This document shows, in pieces, positions 51,442 through 59,964 of a DNA stretch of 64,000 nt. Source of the stretch: an uncultured Collinsella sp. GTDB taxonomy: Bacteria; Actinomycetota; Coriobacteriia; Coriobacteriales; Coriobacteriaceae. The stretch is from assembly GCA_902495355.1 (NCBI GenBank), contig CABUWV010000005.1, positions 1-64,000 of the forward strand. Reading direction: 5' to 3'. A program made the translations under genes and the position numbers. Each line of letters opens with the position of its first letter. Position 1 is the stretch's first letter. Under the pieces are notes generated by a model, which worked only from the letters and a program-made list of their open reading frames with translations, was not told where the DNA came from and did no database searches.

Positions 51442-52455
51442 TTAATAACGCTCAAAGAAGGCAAGCGCGTTGTCGCTGCAGAGTTTCTGCATCACGGTCT
51501 TGCCAAAATGCTTGGAAAGCATGTTCTGGAACTCGGGTATCTTGCTGGCATCGGAGAGGAAAGCAGGCACCGTGGCGCCGTCCCAGTCGCCGCCGAGCGC
51601 GATGACGTCCTCGCCGCCCAGGTCGAGCCAGTGCTCGATATGTGCCGCCAGCTGGTCGAAGGTGACGTCTGCGGCGGTCTTGTCGGTTGCGCCGTTGGAA
51701 AGGAACTCGCTGCAGTAGTTGAGGCCGACGATGCCACCCATGTCGCGAATGGTGCGGAACTGGTCGTCGGTAAGGTTGCGTTTGGCGCCGCAAACCGCAC
51801 GGGAGTTGGAGTGGCTGGCGACGAAGGGACGCGTGGCGCGGGCGGCGACCTCGTCAAAGCACTCATCGTTGAGGTGGGAGACGTCAAGTACCATGCCGGC
51901 GTGCTCCATCTGCGTAAGCGCCTCGATGCCGGCGGCGGTGAGGCCGGCGTGGGTGTCGTGGCCGCTCGCGAGCGGTCCCTGCGCGTTCCAGCTGAGTGAT
52001 GACATGAGTACGCCCAGGCTCTTGAGCACCTCGATCAGCGCGGGGTCTTCGGCAAAGAACGTCGCGTTTTCGATGGTGTGGATGCAAGCGACCTTGCCGT
52101 CCTTGAGCGCAGGGCGAATGTCTGCCGCGCTGCGTACGTTGACCATGCGGTCGTGGTTGAGCATTGCCTGGCCGCTCATGTGTGCCATGATCTGCGCCTG
52201 GAAGCGCGCAGCGTGGGCGGTGGGAATCTCATCGGGGACAAACGTGGCGAAGCACTGTGCCCACGGCGTGTTGCCGATCTTTGCGAGCGAGATGGCGCAG
52301 GCGTTGCCCTCGATGAGGTCGAAATCTTGCGGATGCGTTTCGTCGCCGGGGAAATAACCGTCGGTGCCGGCGGTAAAGCGCAGGTCGAGATCGAGCGTGG
52401 CCCAGCCGATGCGGTCGGCGGTGTCGCAGTGTAGGTCAAATACGGGATATGCCAT
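51442..52455 (-). CDS. Membrane dipeptidase, peptidase family M19
   Basis: A 337-residue metallo-dipeptidase of the renal dipeptidase family, with a TIM-barrel fold. The N-terminal metal motif FDLHCDT, the central Glu region HTIENATFF, the His in LDVSHLNDECF and the FVASHSNSRAVC segment are present, as is the DWDGA motif near the C terminus. It lacks a signal peptide, so it acts in the cytosol. GGAGG lies six bases before the ATG at 52455. With two oligopeptide-type importers in the window, a role in peptide breakdown is likely, but no operon link exists. Confidence 0.9.
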   Translation of the reverse strand: MAYPVFDLHCDTADRIGWATLDLDLRFTAGTDGYFPGDETHPQDFDLIEGNACAISLAKIGNTPWAQCFATFVPDEIPTAHAARFQAQIMAHMSGQAMLNHDRMVNVRSAADIRPALKDGKVACIHTIENATFFAEDPALIEVLKSLGVLMSSLSWNAQGPLASGHDTHAGLTAAGIEALTQMEHAGMVLDVSHLNDECFDEVAARATRPFVASHSNSRAVCGAKRNLTDDQFRTIRDMGGIVGLNYCSEFLSNGATDKTAADVTFDQLAAHIEHWLDLGGEDVIALGGDWDGATVPAFLSDASKIPEFQNMLSKHFGKTVMQKLCSDNALAFFERY

Positions 52456-52575
52456 GGTTCCTCCGGTTGCAGCGTTTCTTTGCAAACTGTCTTTGAATTG
52501 TATGACTAGGGTATAGTTAGCGCCATATGTTCACGGCGGCCCGCGTTGTGCGCCGCCCTTATCACGGAGGTTACC

Positions 52576-53004
52576 ATGTCCAACCAGGGCAAGAAGGTCA
52601 AGACTCATTATCGCGGCACGCTCGACGACGGCACGCAGTTCGATAGCTCCTACGATCGCGGCGAGCCGCTGGAGTTCACCTGCGGCGCCGGTCAGATGAT
52701 CAAGGGCTTCGACGCCGCTGTTGTCGACATGCAGGTGGGCGAGAAGAAGACCGTGCACATTCCTGCTGCCGATGCCTACGGCGAGCACAACCCCGAGATG
52801 GTTATTACCTTCCCGGCCGAACAGGTTCCCAACATCGAGCAGATCGAGAAGGGCATGAAGCTTTTCCTGTCCACGCCGAGCGGCATGCCCGTCCCCGCCG
52901 TGGTCATAGACGTAACGCCCGAGGCCGTGACGCTCGACGCCAACCACGAGCTGGCCGGCAAGGACCTCAACTTTGATATCGAGCTCGTTGAGGTCGAGGG
53001 TTAG
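52576..53004 (+). CDS. SlyD-type FKBP peptidyl-prolyl isomerase
   Basis: A 142-residue protein with an FKBP fold split by an insert-in-flap domain (residues about 70-120), the SlyD arrangement: GTLDDGTQFDSSYDRGEPLEF, then DAYGEHNPEMV before the insert and LAGKDLNFDIELVEV after it. It should act as a chaperone and prolyl isomerase. SlyD proteins also bind nickel through a His-rich tail, but this one ends at VEVEG without such a tail. GGAGG precedes the ATG. A UreE-like gene starts three bases after its stop. Confidence 0.88.
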   Translation: MSNQGKKVKTHYRGTLDDGTQFDSSYDRGEPLEFTCGAGQMIKGFDAAVVDMQVGEKKTVHIPAADAYGEHNPEMVITFPAEQVPNIEQIEKGMKLFLSTPSGMPVPAVVIDVTPEAVTLDANHELAGKDLNFDIELVEVEG

Positions 53005-53007
53005 AGT

Positions 53008-53586
53008 ATGCCTGAACGCTTGGTTTCGACGACATGCTTGGGAAATCTCAACGATCCGTCCTATGAACTCCTGCTTCGCCGGAAGTTGGGCGGCGTCTTT
53101 GAAGTTGACGAGCTGCTGCTCGATTGGGACCAGGCTGATGTATGCGCGCTTGTGGGCGTGACGGAGCTGGGGCGCACGGTCGATGTTCGGCTGGATGCTG
53201 CCGACGGCGGTCGTTTTACCGACGGCGACGTGCTCGCCATCGACCGTTCGGGCATGGTGCCCGTGGCGGTTGTCGTGCGCCTGCGCAGTGCCGAGGTTTA
53301 TTTGGTCGAAGTTGACCGCATGGACCCGATTGCGCTCGCGCATGCGTGCTGGGAGATCGGCAATATGCACGCGCCGCTTTTCCGAGGCGATTCGGACGAG
53401 TATACCGTGCGCATGTATACGCCGGTGCAGCCTGTTTTGGGCCGCATGCTCCGGGGCGTCGAGGGCGTTCGGCTCTCGGTGGTTACCCGTGAACTCGATG
53501 CGGACCGGCGCTTTGCGTCGAGTGCGGCGGATGCCGTCGTGAGCATGGCTCCCGACTTTACCATCGTAAAAAAGACGCGCGGCTAA
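53008..53586 (+). CDS. UreE-like protein (possible nickel metallochaperone)
   Basis: A 192-residue protein whose two-part layout resembles UreE. It has an N-terminal beta-rich domain (residues 1-80, with DGGRFTDGDVLAIDRSG), then a ferredoxin-like domain with AHACWEIGNMHAPLF, which matches the UreE segment YHLGNRHVPL including the metal-binding His. The C terminus lacks the His-rich tail. No urease genes are in the window. Its tight link to a SlyD-type gene, another nickel-handling family, suggests metal delivery to some nickel enzyme elsewhere. The assignment rests on motif reading and should be seen as tentative. Confidence 0.6.
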   Translation: MPERLVSTTCLGNLNDPSYELLLRRKLGGVFEVDELLLDWDQADVCALVGVTELGRTVDVRLDAADGGRFTDGDVLAIDRSGMVPVAVVVRLRSAEVYLVEVDRMDPIALAHACWEIGNMHAPLFRGDSDEYTVRMYTPVQPVLGRMLRGVEGVRLSVVTRELDADRRFASSAADAVVSMAPDFTIVKKTRG

Positions 53587-53668
53587 GCGCGTGTATACGC
53601 AAGGCGGGCTTTGAGGGGCGACCAATCAAGGTCCGTCTTGCTGTTGATAGGAGGCTTTGGGGAAGCAT

Positions 53669-54466
53669 ATGGGTCTTGAGGGAATCAAGCTGATTGCATG
53701 CGATTTGGACGGCACGTTGCTGCATCCGGGGGAGCACGAGCCGCGTTCCGAGGCCTTTGAGCTCATCGATGAACTGCATCGTCGCGGCATCGTGTTTATG
53801 CCGGCGAGCGGTCGTCAATATGCGAGCTTGCGCTACCTGTTTGCCCCGGTGGCCGATGAGCTCGCCTATGTATGCGAAAACGGAGCCCTAGTGATGAACG
53901 AGGGGCGTGCCGTTGTCAAGCGTTCCATGGAGCGTAGCCTTGCTATGGATATCGCGAATGCCGTGGTTGCGTATCCCCATGCCGACGTGACCCTTTCGTG
54001 TGAGGGACACCTCTACACCATGAGCGGCAACGATGCGTTCGTCGACCATTTGCGCTATGAGGTCCACTGCGATGTGGCGGTGGTCGACCGTCCTGAGGAC
54101 ATCGACGAGGACGTCATTAAGATTGCCTTCCAGACGCCCGAGGTGGATCAGCCGGCGGCCCTGGAGTATTTTGAGCGCCTCTTTAGCGACCGTGTCGACG
54201 TGATGACGTCGGGAACCGAGTGGACGGACTTTATCGGCTTTGATTCGGGTAAGGGTTCCGCGCTTGCCGATTACGGTCGTGCCCTGGGAATTTCGCCCGA
54301 CGAGATGATGGCGTTTGGCGATAACGAAAACGACCGCGACATGCTCAACGTCGTGGGCCATCCTTATCTAATGGAGAGCTGCAATCCCTCTATGCGTGGC
54401 ATCAACGACCGCGTCCGCTACGTGCGCACGGTCGAAGAAGAACTGCGCCGCCTGCTCGCCGAGTAG
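53669..54466 (+). CDS. Cof-type HAD-superfamily phosphatase
   Basis: A 265-residue hydrolase of the Cof/YidA group (HAD IIB). The nucleophile Asp lies in ACDLDGTLL, the SGRQ motif II follows, and motifs III and IV appear as DSGKGSALADYGRALG and MAFGDNENDRDML. These enzymes act on sugar phosphates or FMN; the substrate cannot be read from sequence. The ATG at 53669 with GGGGAAG before it is used as the start. A TTG four codons upstream is too close to AGGAGG. Confidence 0.9.
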   Translation: MGLEGIKLIACDLDGTLLHPGEHEPRSEAFELIDELHRRGIVFMPASGRQYASLRYLFAPVADELAYVCENGALVMNEGRAVVKRSMERSLAMDIANAVVAYPHADVTLSCEGHLYTMSGNDAFVDHLRYEVHCDVAVVDRPEDIDEDVIKIAFQTPEVDQPAALEYFERLFSDRVDVMTSGTEWTDFIGFDSGKGSALADYGRALGISPDEMMAFGDNENDRDMLNVVGHPYLMESCNPSMRGINDRVRYVRTVEEELRRLLAE

Positions 54467-54542
54467 ATATATGTGGCATGCCTAGGAATCTCTTTTTGCT
54501 GCAGAGTGCAGAAAGGTGGATTTTAAGGCATGTCCCGAACAT

Positions 54543-54923
54543 CTACCGGCAGTCGGGGCAGAGACCCTCGAAGATGGTGTAGTGCGACGTGACGTGCCAG
54601 CCGATTTGCTCGGATGCCTTGGCGTCGAGTTGGGCATCGAAGGGGAGCGGTACGTCGATGACGCGGCTGCACGAGGTGCAGATGATATGCGCATGCGGCT
54701 CGATCGTGCGATCGAAGCGGCTGCCGCCCGGCGTCTTGATGGAGAGAATCTCGCCGGCGTCGGCCAAGAGATTGAGGTTGCGGTAGACCGTGCCGCGGCT
54801 GATTTTGTCATCCTGCGCGCGCACGACGTTGTAGATTTCGTCGGCGGTGGGATGGTTATAGCTTTGGCGCACGGCGTCAAGAACCAGCTTTCGCTGCCTG
54901 GTATTCCTTCTTTGCACCGCCAT
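54543..54923 (-). CDS. Fur-family transcriptional regulator (PerR-like)
   Basis: A 126-residue metal-dependent repressor. A winged helix (NHPTADEIYNVVRAQDDKISRGTVYRNLNLL) is followed by a dimer domain with HAHIICTSCSRVIDV and a terminal CPDC, the two CxxC pairs of the structural zinc site. The sequence is closer to PerR-type peroxide sensors than to Fur in the spacing of HAHIICTSC, but the regulated metal is not certain. Convergent with the HAD gene; its own promoter region lies between 54924 and 54984. Confidence 0.85.
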   Translation of the reverse strand: MAVQRRNTRQRKLVLDAVRQSYNHPTADEIYNVVRAQDDKISRGTVYRNLNLLADAGEILSIKTPGGSRFDRTIEPHAHIICTSCSRVIDVPLPFDAQLDAKASEQIGWHVTSHYTIFEGLCPDCR

Positions 54924-54984
54924 GCGCCTCGCCTCTTTTCTATCAACGGTCGTAGGTAAATGATACCGTATTTAGCACACAATA

Positions 54985-55395
54985 CTAATAACGAGGCGTG
55001 AAACCGTCTTCATTGGCAAGTGGGGCTCGGGCCTGGGCGTCTACGAGGCGAAAACGCGTTCCCATACGCTCGTAGGAGGCATGAAGCGCCTCGAGATGAG
55101 ATAGGATATTTGCCGGAGCCCCCTGTATCTCCATCTCGACTGAGCCGTCTTCCATGTTACGCACCCAGCCGGTGAGCGCGCGTGCCTGCGCGAGGTTGGT
55201 GTTGGTAAAGCGAAAGCCAACGCCCTGGACTTGCCCCGCCCAGCGCAGGAAATAGCGCAGGGGAGTGTCTTGAGTGGCCTCGTCGCTTGCGAGCACAGTA
55301 AGCCTGCGGCGCAGCTCGAGCTCGACGTTTGATGGTTTTTGAGGCTCTCGACTGCCGCCGGTGACGCTGGAGAAGAACGTATCGAAGAGACCCAT
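54985..55395 (-). CDS. Acylphosphatase-like protein
   Basis: A 136-residue protein with an acylphosphatase domain at about residues 45-130. The catalytic Arg lies in GQVQGVGFRF and the Asn in GWVRNMEDGSVEM. Residues 1-44 are an extra N-terminal segment (MGLFDTFFSS...). Acylphosphatases hydrolyse carboxyl-phosphate bonds such as acetyl phosphate. The ATG at 55395 follows the stop of the Gfo/Idh/MocA gene by two bases, so they are co-transcribed. The longer open frame upstream lies inside that gene. Confidence 0.85.
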   Translation of the reverse strand: MGLFDTFFSSVTGGSREPQKPSNVELELRRRLTVLASDEATQDTPLRYFLRWAGQVQGVGFRFTNTNLAQARALTGWVRNMEDGSVEMEIQGAPANILSHLEALHASYERMGTRFRLVDAQARAPLANEDGFTPRY

Positions 55396-55397
55396 AG

Positions 55398-56504
55398 CTA
55401 TGCCTGCTTGCCTGCGTCGGCTGGGAAGGTTATGCCGGCCTGCTGGCGCACGGCATCCATGATGCGCAGTGAGACGAGTGTGACATCGCGGTAGTGGCCA
55501 AGCTCGTGGCGTCCCGCCGGGGTCTCCCAAATCTCTTCCTTAACGTTATCGATGCCGCCGATGGCGGTGATAAAGTCTGTGAGTTCGTATTCCATAGTGT
55601 TGCTCGATTTGGGCAGGTCGAGCACGCGGCCGTTGTCTCCCTGTTCGCGCGGTGCCTCGGTCGCCGAGCCGCGTACGACGTCGCCGCGATAGTCGATGCG
55701 GACGTTGCGGGGCGTGGACAGATGGTCGATCTGGATAGTGCCACGCTCGCCTTCGATCTGCGAGGGCAACAGGTCGTTCGTAATTTTGGAGTGCGCGAGC
55801 TCGACGGAGATACGGCCACCGCCGTAGCTGGCGAGGATGGAACCGCAGCCATCGATGGGGCCGTGCGTGAGCTGTCGCGTGGTGGGATCGAGCAGGGTGG
55901 TCATGCTCGTAAGGCCGGAGGGCATGCCAAAGATCTCGACCATGGGCTCGACGGTATAGACGCCAATGTCCATGAGGGAACCCGATGCCATATTGCAGTC
56001 GAAGATATTGGTGGCGCGTCCCGCGAGAATCTCGTTGTAGCGCGAGGAATACTTGCCAAAGCGCAATGAGGCGCGGCGGATGGGGGCGATCTCGCCCAGG
56101 GCGTCCTCGATGGCGTGGAAGGCGGGATCGTGGAGGGGACGCATGGCCTCGAGGGCCACGACACCTGCTGCCTCGGCAGCGCGGAAGACTTCCAGCGCCT
56201 GCGCTTCGGTGGCGCAGAAGGGTTTCTCGACGATGACGTGCTTGCCACCGGCGATGCAGGCAAGGGCCTGCTCGTAGTGGAGCGCATTGGGGCTGCCGAT
56301 GTAGACGGCGTCGACGTCGTCGGCGGACGCAAGCTCGTCAAGTGCGGTGAAGTTACGCTCGCCGCCGTGTTCGGCGGTAAAGGCGGCGCCGCGCTCGGCA
56401 TCGCGCGAGAGCGTGCCCACAAACGCGGCTTGGTCGTTGGCGTTGACGACCTGGATAAAGTCGTCGGTAATCATGGATGTGCCGATGGTCGCTATACGCA
56501 GCAT
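55398..56504 (-). CDS. Gfo/Idh/MocA-family oxidoreductase
   Basis: A 368-residue NAD(P)-dependent dehydrogenase. The N-terminal Rossmann fold begins RIATIGTSMITDDFI and contains VYIGSPNALHYEQALACIAGGKHVIVEKP, with the EKP motif typical of the family. The C-terminal domain carries DIGVYTVEPMVEIFG. The substrate, usually a sugar or inositol, cannot be inferred. It starts at 56504 on the minus strand and is translationally linked to the acylphosphatase gene. A second, truncated family member begins at 63766. Confidence 0.88.
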   Translation of the reverse strand: MLRIATIGTSMITDDFIQVVNANDQAAFVGTLSRDAERGAAFTAEHGGERNFTALDELASADDVDAVYIGSPNALHYEQALACIAGGKHVIVEKPFCATEAQALEVFRAAEAAGVVALEAMRPLHDPAFHAIEDALGEIAPIRRASLRFGKYSSRYNEILAGRATNIFDCNMASGSLMDIGVYTVEPMVEIFGMPSGLTSMTTLLDPTTRQLTHGPIDGCGSILASYGGGRISVELAHSKITNDLLPSQIEGERGTIQIDHLSTPRNVRIDYRGDVVRGSATEAPREQGDNGRVLDLPKSSNTMEYELTDFITAIGGIDNVKEEIWETPAGRHELGHYRDVTLVSLRIMDAVRQQAGITFPADAGKQA

Positions 56505-56579
56505 GTATCCCCCTCGTGCCGTTCGGTTTACAGGATGAGTGTAGCGCGAGGGGGCAGGAAATAGCGTGCGAAAACGCCG

Positions 56580-57065
56580 TTACAGGTCGCTCTCGTTAAA
56601 GCCGGTATCGATATCGAGGTTGCTGCCGTCGGCCGCCGTGGTGGCGAGCTCATCGCAGCGCTCGTTGAGCTCGTGGCCGGCGTGACCCTTAACCCAGATG
56701 AACTCAACCTTGTGCTTGCTTTTGGCGGTGAGTAGGCGCTCCCACAGGTCGCGGTTCTTGACGGGCTGCTTGTTGGCGGTTTTCCATCCGCGCTTTTTCC
56801 AGCCGTCGATCCAGTGCTTGTTAAAGGCGTTGACGACGTACTGCGAATCGGAATGGACCTCGACCTCGCAGGGGCGGTTAAGTGCCTCGAGCGCCACGAT
56901 GACCGCCATGAGCTCCATGCGGTTGTTGGTGGTCTTGGCGTAGCCGCGCGAAAGCTCGGAGGTGAAGGTCTTGCCGGCGGGGTTGGTGTATTTGAGCACG
57001 GCGCCGTAGCCGCCGCGTCCCGGATTTGATCGGGCCGAGCCGTCGGTATAGATGATGACCTTCAC
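56580..57065 (-). CDS. rnhA: Ribonuclease HI
   Basis: A 161-residue enzyme that cleaves RNA in RNA-DNA hybrids. The catalytic acids lie in [13 protein letters not shown] (Asp), [16 protein letters not shown] (Glu), [12 protein letters not shown] (Asp) and the late [12 protein letters not shown] (Asp). The start is the GTG at 57065 with AAGGA five bases before it; the frame is open 17 codons further upstream without a binding site. Confidence 0.93.
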   Translation of the reverse strand: MKVIIYTDGSARSNPGRGGYGAVLKYTNPAGKTFTSELSRGYAKTTNNRMELMAVIVALEALNRPCEVEVHSDSQYVVNAFNKHWIDGWKKRGWKTANKQPVKNRDLWERLLTAKSKHKVEFIWVKGHAGHELNERCDELATTAADGSNLDIDTGFNESDL

Positions 57066-57164
57066 GGGCTTCCTTTCGTTGGGTACGTTTCGTGTGAGTG
57101 ACCATTGTAGCGCCATGCCCGCCGGGGGCTAGCAATCTACGATTTCTACCCCGTCTTCCGACAG

Positions 57165-58067
57165 TTAGTTGGCATGGATGATGCGGTTGAGCTCGTCGAG
57201 GTATTGCTGCAAGAGGGGAGAGGGCTTGCGCTCGTCGTGCATGATATAGCCTACGTGCATCGTTGGGGCGTCTGCTAACGGGATCGATGCCATACCCCAT
57301 TGCATTTCATTGGAGAGGACACCGGTCGACAGGGTGTAGCCGTTCGACGTGATAAGTAAGTTAGTAAGTGTTCCGCGGTCCGAGATTCGTATGTTGCGGT
57401 CGCAAGGGATATAGCTAAAAGGTTCCTCGGCGTAATAGAAGGAGTTTGAGGTTCCCTGCTCAAAGCTGTAGCGCGTATATGGTGTGAGGTCGGCAAGGGA
57501 CAGCTGCGGGCGGCGGGCAAGCGGGTGGCGCTCGCTAACGAAGACGTGGACCGTCGCGTTGAATAGGAGATGGAAGCTCGCGCGCGCATCGGCAAAAGCC
57601 TTCTGCAGAACGCGGGCGTTAAAGTCGTCCAGATAGAGGATGCCGATGTCGCTGCGAAATGCGCGGACGTCATCGATGATCTGCGATGTGGTGGTCTCGC
57701 GCATGATGAACTCGAACTTGCTGTCGCGGCAGCGCTCGACTACGTTGACAAAGGCCTCGACCGAAAAGGCGTAGTGCTGGGCGGAAATGGCGAGGCGGGC
57801 TTGCGGGGTACCGCCGTCCTCGTAGCGGGCCTCGAGCATGTCGGCCTGCTCTACGACCTGGCGTGCATAACCCAAAAGCTCGGTGCCGTCGTTGGTGAGC
57901 GTGACGCCGCGGCTGGAGCGCGTAAAGATTTCGATATGAAGTTCCTGCTCCAGGCTTTTGACGGCGTTGGAGATATTGGACTGTGCGGTATAGAGGCGCT
58001 GAGCTGCGGCGTTGATTGAGCCGGACTCTGCCACGGCGATCAGAAAACGAAGCTGCTGGAGGGTCAT
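57165..58067 (-). CDS. LysR-family transcriptional regulator
   Basis: A 300-residue regulator with the N-terminal LysR helix-turn-helix (TLQQLRFLIAVAESGSINAAAQRLYTAQSNISNAVKSLE) and a periplasmic-binding-like effector domain. It is divergent from metY and the 273 bases between them hold a promoter and leader for metY, so it likely controls metY and senses a sulfur or methionine-related metabolite. GATAGCTATC at 58084-58093 is a palindrome that could be its binding site. Confidence 0.88.
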   Translation of the reverse strand: MTLQQLRFLIAVAESGSINAAAQRLYTAQSNISNAVKSLEQELHIEIFTRSSRGVTLTNDGTELLGYARQVVEQADMLEARYEDGGTPQARLAISAQHYAFSVEAFVNVVERCRDSKFEFIMRETTTSQIIDDVRAFRSDIGILYLDDFNARVLQKAFADARASFHLLFNATVHVFVSERHPLARRPQLSLADLTPYTRYSFEQGTSNSFYYAEEPFSYIPCDRNIRISDRGTLTNLLITSNGYTLSTGVLSNEMQWGMASIPLADAPTMHVGYIMHDERKPSPLLQQYLDELNRIIHAN

Positions 58068-58083
58068 CGGCGCCCGTCCTTTC

Positions 58084-58093
58084 GATAGCTATC
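58084..58093. promoter_or_regulatory. Palindrome in the LysR-metY divergent region
   Basis: GATAGCTATC is a perfect 10-bp palindrome 17 bases upstream of the LysR start and 36 bases before the metY -35 box. It is a candidate operator, of low certainty. Confidence 0.35.
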
Positions 58094-58128
58094 TAAAAAA
58101 CCGATAACAGGTTAGCGCTTTTAAGTGA

Positions 58129-58157
58129 TTGACCGAGGGAAACAATGCTCGTACTAT
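58129..58157 (+). promoter_or_regulatory. Promoter of metY
   Basis: TTGACC at 58129-58134 and TACTAT at 58152-58157 are 17 bases apart. Transcription from here gives a leader of about 175 bases before metY, which contains the short reading frame at 58226. Confidence 0.75.
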
Positions 58158-58213
58158 TCAAAACACACAAAGGCGGTAGGTAATTAAGCCAACCACGGAA
58201 CCGGGATGCGAAA

Positions 58214-58286
58214 GGAGGCCCGCATATGAATTGCTTACCAAGACGAATGCCGGGCTCCTGTTTGCGCCCGTTGGCGTGATCAGGAG
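58214..58286 (+). promoter_or_regulatory. Competing hairpins in the metY leader
   Basis: Structure 1 pairs GGAGGCCCGCAT (58214-58225) with ATGCCGGGCTCC (58247-58258) with two bulges, hiding the leader-peptide Shine-Dalgarno sequence. Structure 2 pairs CTCCTG (58255-58260) with CAGGAG (58281-58286), stacked on GCGCC/GGCGT. They share 58255-58258 and cannot coexist. A U-rich tract begins at about 58300. Confidence 0.5.
58226..58279 (+). CDS. Putative leader peptide (17 codons, two Cys and two Met) upstream of metY
   Basis: ATG at 58226 has AAAGGAGG seven bases before it, one of the best ribosome binding sites in the window. The frame encodes 17 residues (MNCLPRRMPGSCLRPLA) and ends at TGA 58277-58279, 61 bases before metY. 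Cys is at positions 3 and 12 and Met at 8. Its 3' half overlaps a hairpin (58255-58286), and the Shine-Dalgarno region can pair with 58247-58258, which belongs to that hairpin. This is the layout of a leader-peptide attenuator responding to Cys or Met supply. The peptide itself need not have a function. Confidence 0.55.
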   Translation: MNCLPRRMPGSCLRPLA

Positions 58287-58340
58287 ACAGCGACTTACTT
58301 CTCTCTTTTTATTTACTTTCGTTCGATCAAGGAGATCATC

Positions 58341-59651
58341 ATGAGCCAGTTCATCAACAATCCCGAGCACACCTTTGGTTTCGATACCCTGCAGTTGCAC
58401 GTTGGCCAGGAGAGCGCCGATCCTGCATCCGACTCCCGTGCCGTGCCTATCTACCAGACCACGAGCTATGTGTTCCGCAACTCCCAGCACGCCGCCGACC
58501 GCTTTGGTCTTGCCGACGCCGGTAACATCTACGGCCGTCTGACCAACTCCACCCAGGGCGTCTTCGAGGACCGTATCGCCGCCCTCGAGGGTGGCGTGGC
58601 AGGTCTTGCCGTCGCCTCCGGTGCTGCTGCCATCACCTATACCCTGCAGGCTCTTGCCCAGGCCGGTGACCACGTGGTGGCTCAGAAGACCATCTACGGT
58701 GGCTCCTACAACCTGCTGGAGCATACGCTCTCCCAGTTTGGCGTCGAGACCACGTTTGTCGATGCCCATAACGTGGAAGAGGTCGAGGGTGCCATCAAGG
58801 ACAACACCACGGTCGTCTATCTCGAGACGCTCGGCAACCCCAACTCCGACATCCCCAACATCGACGCCATCTCCGAGATCGCCAAGAAGCACGGTCTGCC
58901 GGTTGTCGTCGATAACACCTTCGGCACCCCGTATCTGTTCCGTCCGCTGGAGCATGGTGCCAACATCGTCGTCCACTCCGCAACCAAGTTCATCGGCGGC
59001 CACGGCACCTCGCTGGGCGGTGTGATCGTCGACGGCGGTAACTTCGATTGGAAAGCGAGCGGAAAGTACGCCCAGATCGCTGAGCCCAACCCCTCCTACC
59101 ACGGTGTTTCGTTTGCCGAGGCTGCCGGTCCCGCCGCCTTCGCAACCTATGTCCGCGCTATCCTGCTGCGTGACGAGGGCGCCTGCATCAGCCCGTTCAA
59201 CGCCTGGGTCCTGCTCCAGGGCACCGAGACCCTGTCGCTGCGCGTTGACCGTCATGTCGAGAACACCAAGAAGGTCGTTGAGTTCCTGGCTGGTGACAGC
59301 CACGTCGCCAAGGTGAACCACCCGAGCCTGCCTGAGCACCCCGATCACGAGCTCTATCAGAAGTACTTCCCCCGTGGCGGTGCCTCGATCTTTACCTTTG
59401 AGATTAAGGGTGGCCAGGAGGCAGCTTGGAAGTTCATCGATCATCTGCAGGTGTTCTCGCTGCTCGCCAACGTGGCCGACGTCAAGTCGCTCGTCGTGCA
59501 CCCGGCTACCACCACGCACTCCCAGCTCTCTGCCGAGGAGCTCGCCGAGCAGAACATCACGCCCTCCACGATCCGTCTTTCCATCGGCACTGAGAACGCC
59601 GAGGACATCATTTGGGATCTGAAGCAGGCCTTCGCCGCGCTGGACGAGTAA
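58341..59651 (+). CDS. metY: O-acetylhomoserine (thiol)-lyase
   Basis: A 436-residue PLP enzyme of the Cys/Met metabolism family that makes homocysteine from O-acetylhomoserine and sulfide. The PLP-binding Lys lies in VVHSATKFIGGHGTSLGG. The N-terminal TLQLHVGQESADPASDSRAVPIYQTTSYVF and the long insertion around AEPNPSYHGVSF are characteristic of MetY rather than MetB or MetC. GGAGAT lies before the ATG. It has a regulated leader and a divergent LysR gene. Confidence 0.93.
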   Translation: MSQFINNPEHTFGFDTLQLHVGQESADPASDSRAVPIYQTTSYVFRNSQHAADRFGLADAGNIYGRLTNSTQGVFEDRIAALEGGVAGLAVASGAAAITYTLQALAQAGDHVVAQKTIYGGSYNLLEHTLSQFGVETTFVDAHNVEEVEGAIKDNTTVVYLETLGNPNSDIPNIDAISEIAKKHGLPVVVDNTFGTPYLFRPLEHGANIVVHSATKFIGGHGTSLGGVIVDGGNFDWKASGKYAQIAEPNPSYHGVSFAEAAGPAAFATYVRAILLRDEGACISPFNAWVLLQGTETLSLRVDRHVENTKKVVEFLAGDSHVAKVNHPSLPEHPDHELYQKYFPRGGASIFTFEIKGGQEAAWKFIDHLQVFSLLANVADVKSLVVHPATTTHSQLSAEELAEQNITPSTIRLSIGTENAEDIIWDLKQAFAALDE

Positions 59652-59711
59652 GGCGACTTGTGCAAGGACCCCTTGCGACTCGATAGGTATAACTGCATAA
59701 AATGCCTGCTC

Positions 59712-59752
59712 AAGGCGCCTGTGCGAACAATGGTTGCACAGGCGCCTTTTTT
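59712..59752 (+). terminator. Terminator of metY
   Basis: A perfect 12-bp stem AGGCGCCTGTGC with complement runs into six T. The following 59753-59964 has a TTGACA -35-like box at 59781 with no good -10 box, and a short AAAACTC/GAGTTTT inverted repeat near 59813-59839, but no gene. Confidence 0.93.
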
Positions 59753-59964
59753 GCATAGAGAGGGTGCAAAAACAGGGTTTTTGACACGCTTTATGCATTC
59801 GAGTTATGGAAAACTCCTGTTGAGTGGATGTGAGTTTTACGCAATTGACGTGCGCCTTTTGAGTAAAACCGCAGGTCGCGATTTGCTCGGGGTACTATGC
59901 AGCGCGATCGAATCACACGCAGCTCAAACGCAGCAAAAAACGCACTACGGAGGTTTCCAGCTAC

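Noticed and set aside
58135..58340. SAM riboswitch or T-box in the metY leader
   Set aside because: The conserved cores of SAM-I, SAM-II and SAM-IV and the T-box AGGGTGGNACCGCG sequence were looked for by eye and not found. The leader-peptide reading fits better.
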